15,554 nucleotides of DNA from CBDUBU01 sp965365465. GTDB lineage: Bacteria; Bacteroidota; Rhodothermia; Rhodothermales; DASSAV01. A model generated the notes under the pieces. The model was not told the DNA's origin and ran no database searches. It saw only the letters and a list, made by a program, of their open reading frames with translations. The stretch spans positions 1 to 15,554 of the forward strand of contig CBDUBU010000066.1 in the NCBI GenBank assembly GCA_965365465.1, written 5' to 3'. Shown in pieces: positions 13,550 through 15,554 of this stretch; position 1 is the first letter of the stretch; every line of letters starts with the position of its first letter. The translations under genes were made by a program, and so were the position numbers.

Positions 13550-14929
13550 TCATGGCAGCGCCTCACCGGGGTTCGATGCCAGTTCGGTCTGCCCTTCCGG
13601 CACGATGCTCAGGATCACACGTCCGTCGTCCCGGAGGTAATGCCGGGCTGCCGCCCGAATATCACCCACGTTCAGCGCCTTATAGCTTGCGAGATCCTCA
13701 TAAAAATAGTCAGGGTTTCCCGTGTAGTAGTAATAACTGTTTAACTGATCCGCCTTGCCGCCAAAGGACCCGATTCTTTCCAGCCCCTCCAGAAAGCCGG
13801 TTTCGAGTTGGTTCACGACACGCTCCAGTTCGCGTTTGTCCGGGGATTCGGCCTTCAGACGGTTAATCTCTGCCTGAATAGCCTTTTCGAGCTCGCCCAG
13901 AGTATGCCCGGAGCGCGCCGTGGCGACGATATAAAACGTGGAAACCTGCCGATTCCCGTCCTGGAAAGCGCTAACATCCTGCGCGATTTGCAAGTCGTAT
14001 ACGAGCCGCTTGTAGAGGCGGGAGTTTTTTCCCTGCGAAAAAAGCCGGGCTGCTACATCCATTTCCGCATCCCCCGGAGCAAATTGGGGCGGCGTCAGCC
14101 AGGCCATATACAAGCGGGGAAGCTGAACCTTGTCTTCCAGTACGATGCGCTGCTCGCTGTCGAGGCGCACCGCCGGAGCCTGAACGGGTGGAACCGGCGG
14201 GCCTGCCGGAATAGCGCTGAACCATTTCTCTACCAGCGCCCGCGCTTCGGTAGTGTCGATATCTCCGGCAATGGAAAGGCTGGCGTTGTTCGGCGCATAA
14301 TAACGGCGGAAAAAGTCCACCACATCGTCGTATCCTGCGGCAGACAGGTCATCCATGTAACCGATCGTCGGCCAGTGGTAAGGGTGTTCGGGAGGAAAAA
14401 GATGCTCTGCGAGCGTGATATAGGCCAGCCCATAGGGACGGTTCTCGTAGGACTGGCGGCGCTCGTTTTTCACGATGTCCCGTTGTCCATCGACCTTGTC
14501 CGGAGACATCGAATCCAGAAGAAAGCCCATCCGATCCGCTTCGAGGTAGAGCGCCAGTTCGAGCGCATTGCGCGGCACATCCTCCCAGTAGTTCGTCCGG
14601 TCTTCGCTGGTGCTGCCGTTGTTGTCGCCGCCTGCTGCTTCCAGCCATTCGTCAAACTTGCCTTCCGGCACGTGCGCCGACCCTTCAAACATGATATGCT
14701 CGAACAGGTGTGCAAACCCCGTGCGCCCCGGCTTCTCGCTGCCCGATCCTACGTGGTACCATACATTTACGCTCACTGAAGGCGTCATCGCATCCTGATG
14801 CAGGATCACGTTCAGGCCATTGGCAAGCTTGAATTGCGTGTACGGCACTTCGAGTTTCGCCTCCTGCGCCGACGCAACCGGGATGCCGGCCCACAGGAAC
14901 ACGAGTAAACAGATATAGCTTCGCCGCAT
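13550..14929 (-). CDS. M16 family zinc metallopeptidase, active-subunit type, secreted
   Basis: This 459-residue protein has a clear signal peptide (MRRSYICLLVFLWAGIPVASA, cut before Q). The inverted zinc motif HLFEH is at 74-78 within GFAHLFEHIMFEG, and the third ligand is probably E156 in DIVKNERRQSYENRPYG, about 77 residues later as in the family. A second M16 domain follows from about 210, with SRLYKRLVYDLQIAQDVSAF. It is expected to cleave small peptides inside a clam-shell chamber in the periplasm, in partnership with the motif-less protein encoded next. I chose the ATG at 14929: it has AGGAGA 8 nt upstream and starts the signal peptide; the ATG at 14962 would add 11 residues before it. 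The precise substrate is unknown. Confidence 0.93.
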   Translation of the reverse strand: MRRSYICLLVFLWAGIPVASAQEAKLEVPYTQFKLANGLNVILHQDAMTPSVSVNVWYHVGSGSEKPGRTGFAHLFEHIMFEGSAHVPEGKFDEWLEAAGGDNNGSTSEDRTNYWEDVPRNALELALYLEADRMGFLLDSMSPDKVDGQRDIVKNERRQSYENRPYGLAYITLAEHLFPPEHPYHWPTIGYMDDLSAAGYDDVVDFFRRYYAPNNASLSIAGDIDTTEARALVEKWFSAIPAGPPVPPVQAPAVRLDSEQRIVLEDKVQLPRLYMAWLTPPQFAPGDAEMDVAARLFSQGKNSRLYKRLVYDLQIAQDVSAFQDGNRQVSTFYIVATARSGHTLGELEKAIQAEINRLKAESPDKRELERVVNQLETGFLEGLERIGSFGGKADQLNSYYYYTGNPDYFYEDLASYKALNVGDIRAAARHYLRDDGRVILSIVPEGQTELASNPGEALP

Positions 14930-15004
14930 AGCGCAGTCTCCTAAAATCGCAGGGGCGAACATGAGCGGATCAGAGCGACCCGGCAGGTTGCGATGCTCTC
15001 CTGT

Positions 15005-15033
15005 GTCATGCTGAACGCTATGAAGCTTCTATG
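15005..15033 (+). repeat. degenerate copy of the dispersed repeat at a gene end
   Basis: GTCATGCTGAACGCTATGAAG (shown in part; 15005-15033) matches the repeat at 6023-6051 in 20 of 29 positions without gaps, including the shared start GTCAT, the GA-x-CG core and the end TCTATG. It resembles widespread 'TGTCATGCTGA-CGAAG-GAAGCATCT' intergenic repeats even better. Its right end includes the stop codon (15029-15031) of the minus-strand oxidoreductase gene. Confidence 0.35.
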
Positions 15034-15554
15034 GTTCAGAGATGCGCAGCACGATCTTTCCGATGTTTTTGTTCTCACCCATACGCCGATGGGCTTCAGA
15101 GGCTTCGCCCCAGTCGTAGACGCTGTCGATCACCGGTTTGAGTCTTGCGTCTGCAAACAACGGCAGCGCATAAGCGGAGAATTCCTGCGTGAGCGCAATC
15201 TGGTAGTCCTTGCTGCGTGAACGGAGGGTGGTAGCAAAAACCTGCGCGCGTTTCTGGAATAGCATTCGCAGATTGAATTCCTCAAGCTTTGTACCTCCCA
15301 GGGTGGCAAGCATCACCAGCCGCCCGTCTAGCGCCAGCGCCTCCAGATTCTTTGCGAAGTAGGGCGCCCCGATGAAATCCACGATGATGTCAGCGCCGTG
15401 GCCGCCGGTCATTTCCAGAATGCGCACGGCGAAATCCTCCTGTTGATAGTCGATGGCGCCTTCCGCGCCCAGCGCCCGGCAGACCTCCAGTTTCGATGCC
15501 GAAGCCGTCACGTAGGGGTGGGCTTCCGCTGCCTTTACGAGCTGGATGGCCGCC
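15029..15554 (-). CDS. NAD(P)H:quinone oxidoreductase (PIG3-like, zinc-free MDR), C-terminal part
   Basis: About 175 C-terminal residues are present; the frame stays open to the window edge, so the N-terminal half lies outside. The visible part starts in the Rossmann domain (AAIQLVKAA, then VTASASKLEVCRALGAEGAIDY, the segment after the GxGxxG turn) and includes GADIIVDFIGAPY and LVMLATLGG. The run KRAQVFATTLRSRS followed by a C-terminal DARLKPVIDSVYDW...EAHRRM...NIGKIVL is typical of the PIG3/TP53I3-type quinone oxidoreductases of the medium-chain dehydrogenase superfamily. It reads in the same direction as the M16 pair, 99 nt upstream of it, so they may share a transcript. The zinc-free assignment rests on family resemblance, since the N-terminal half is not visible. 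Confidence 0.88.
   Translation of the reverse strand, partial: AAIQLVKAAEAHPYVTASASKLEVCRALGAEGAIDYQQEDFAVRILEMTGGHGADIIVDFIGAPYFAKNLEALALDGRLVMLATLGGTKLEEFNLRMLFQKRAQVFATTLRSRSKDYQIALTQEFSAYALPLFADARLKPVIDSVYDWGEASEAHRRMGENKNIGKIVLRISEP

Noticed and set aside
1..15554. CRISPR array, tRNA/rRNA genes, insertion sequences or a defence system
   Set aside because: No regularly spaced repeats, no tRNA-like cloverleaf with a T-arm, and no transposase or effector domains were found on either strand.

Overview
The window carries mostly housekeeping metabolic genes at moderately high GC, with AT-rich spacers, and no phage, integrase, transposase or CRISPR genes. The gene set suggests a Gram-negative member of the Rhodothermota/Bacteroidota group: secreted M16 peptidase pair with signal peptides, Do-type periplasmic protease, several starts without a Shine-Dalgarno site. 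This placement is an inference from style and family resemblance, not a phylogeny.

Layout. (1) Bases 1-4830, minus strand: a branched-chain amino acid operon read in the order ilvD, ilvB, ilvN, ilvC; the window holds only the first 39 codons of ilvC. Upstream of ilvD lies what looks like a leader-peptide attenuator: a candidate promoter (4801-4829), a short ORF ending in a dense run of Ile, Val and Leu codons (stop at 4584), and two mutually exclusive RNA stems (4506-4575) before the ilvD ATG at 4470. (2) Bases 4830-6143: sparse DNA with a single ferritin-like DUF892 (YciE/YciF type) gene, its strong terminator, a pair of operator-like repeats 21 bp apart upstream of it, and a dispersed-repeat copy. 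(3) Bases 6144-7470, minus: panC and panD, overlapping by 26 nt (pantothenate synthesis). (4) Bases 7740-9271, plus: class II fumarase with its own terminator. (5) Bases 9420-11984, plus: Do-type serine protease followed 9 nt later by an L-Ala-D/L-Glu (dipeptide) epimerase. (6) Bases 12000-14929, minus: two M16 peptidase genes, the first transcribed with an intact zinc site and the second without one, probably a heterodimer. (7) Bases 15029-15554, minus: the C-terminal part of a PIG3-like quinone oxidoreductase, cut by the window edge.

How the genes work together. ilvBN, ilvC and ilvD supply three successive steps of valine/isoleucine synthesis. Ketoisovalerate from this route is also the precursor of pantoate, the PanC substrate, so the neighbouring panC-panD pair is metabolically linked. 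The protease/epimerase pair and the M16 pair suggest envelope peptide turnover. The most interesting signal is the putative ilv attenuator. It has the ribosome-stalling geometry expected of classical attenuation but lacks the U-tract of an ordinary intrinsic terminator, so its mechanism, if it is real, may differ from the enterobacterial one.
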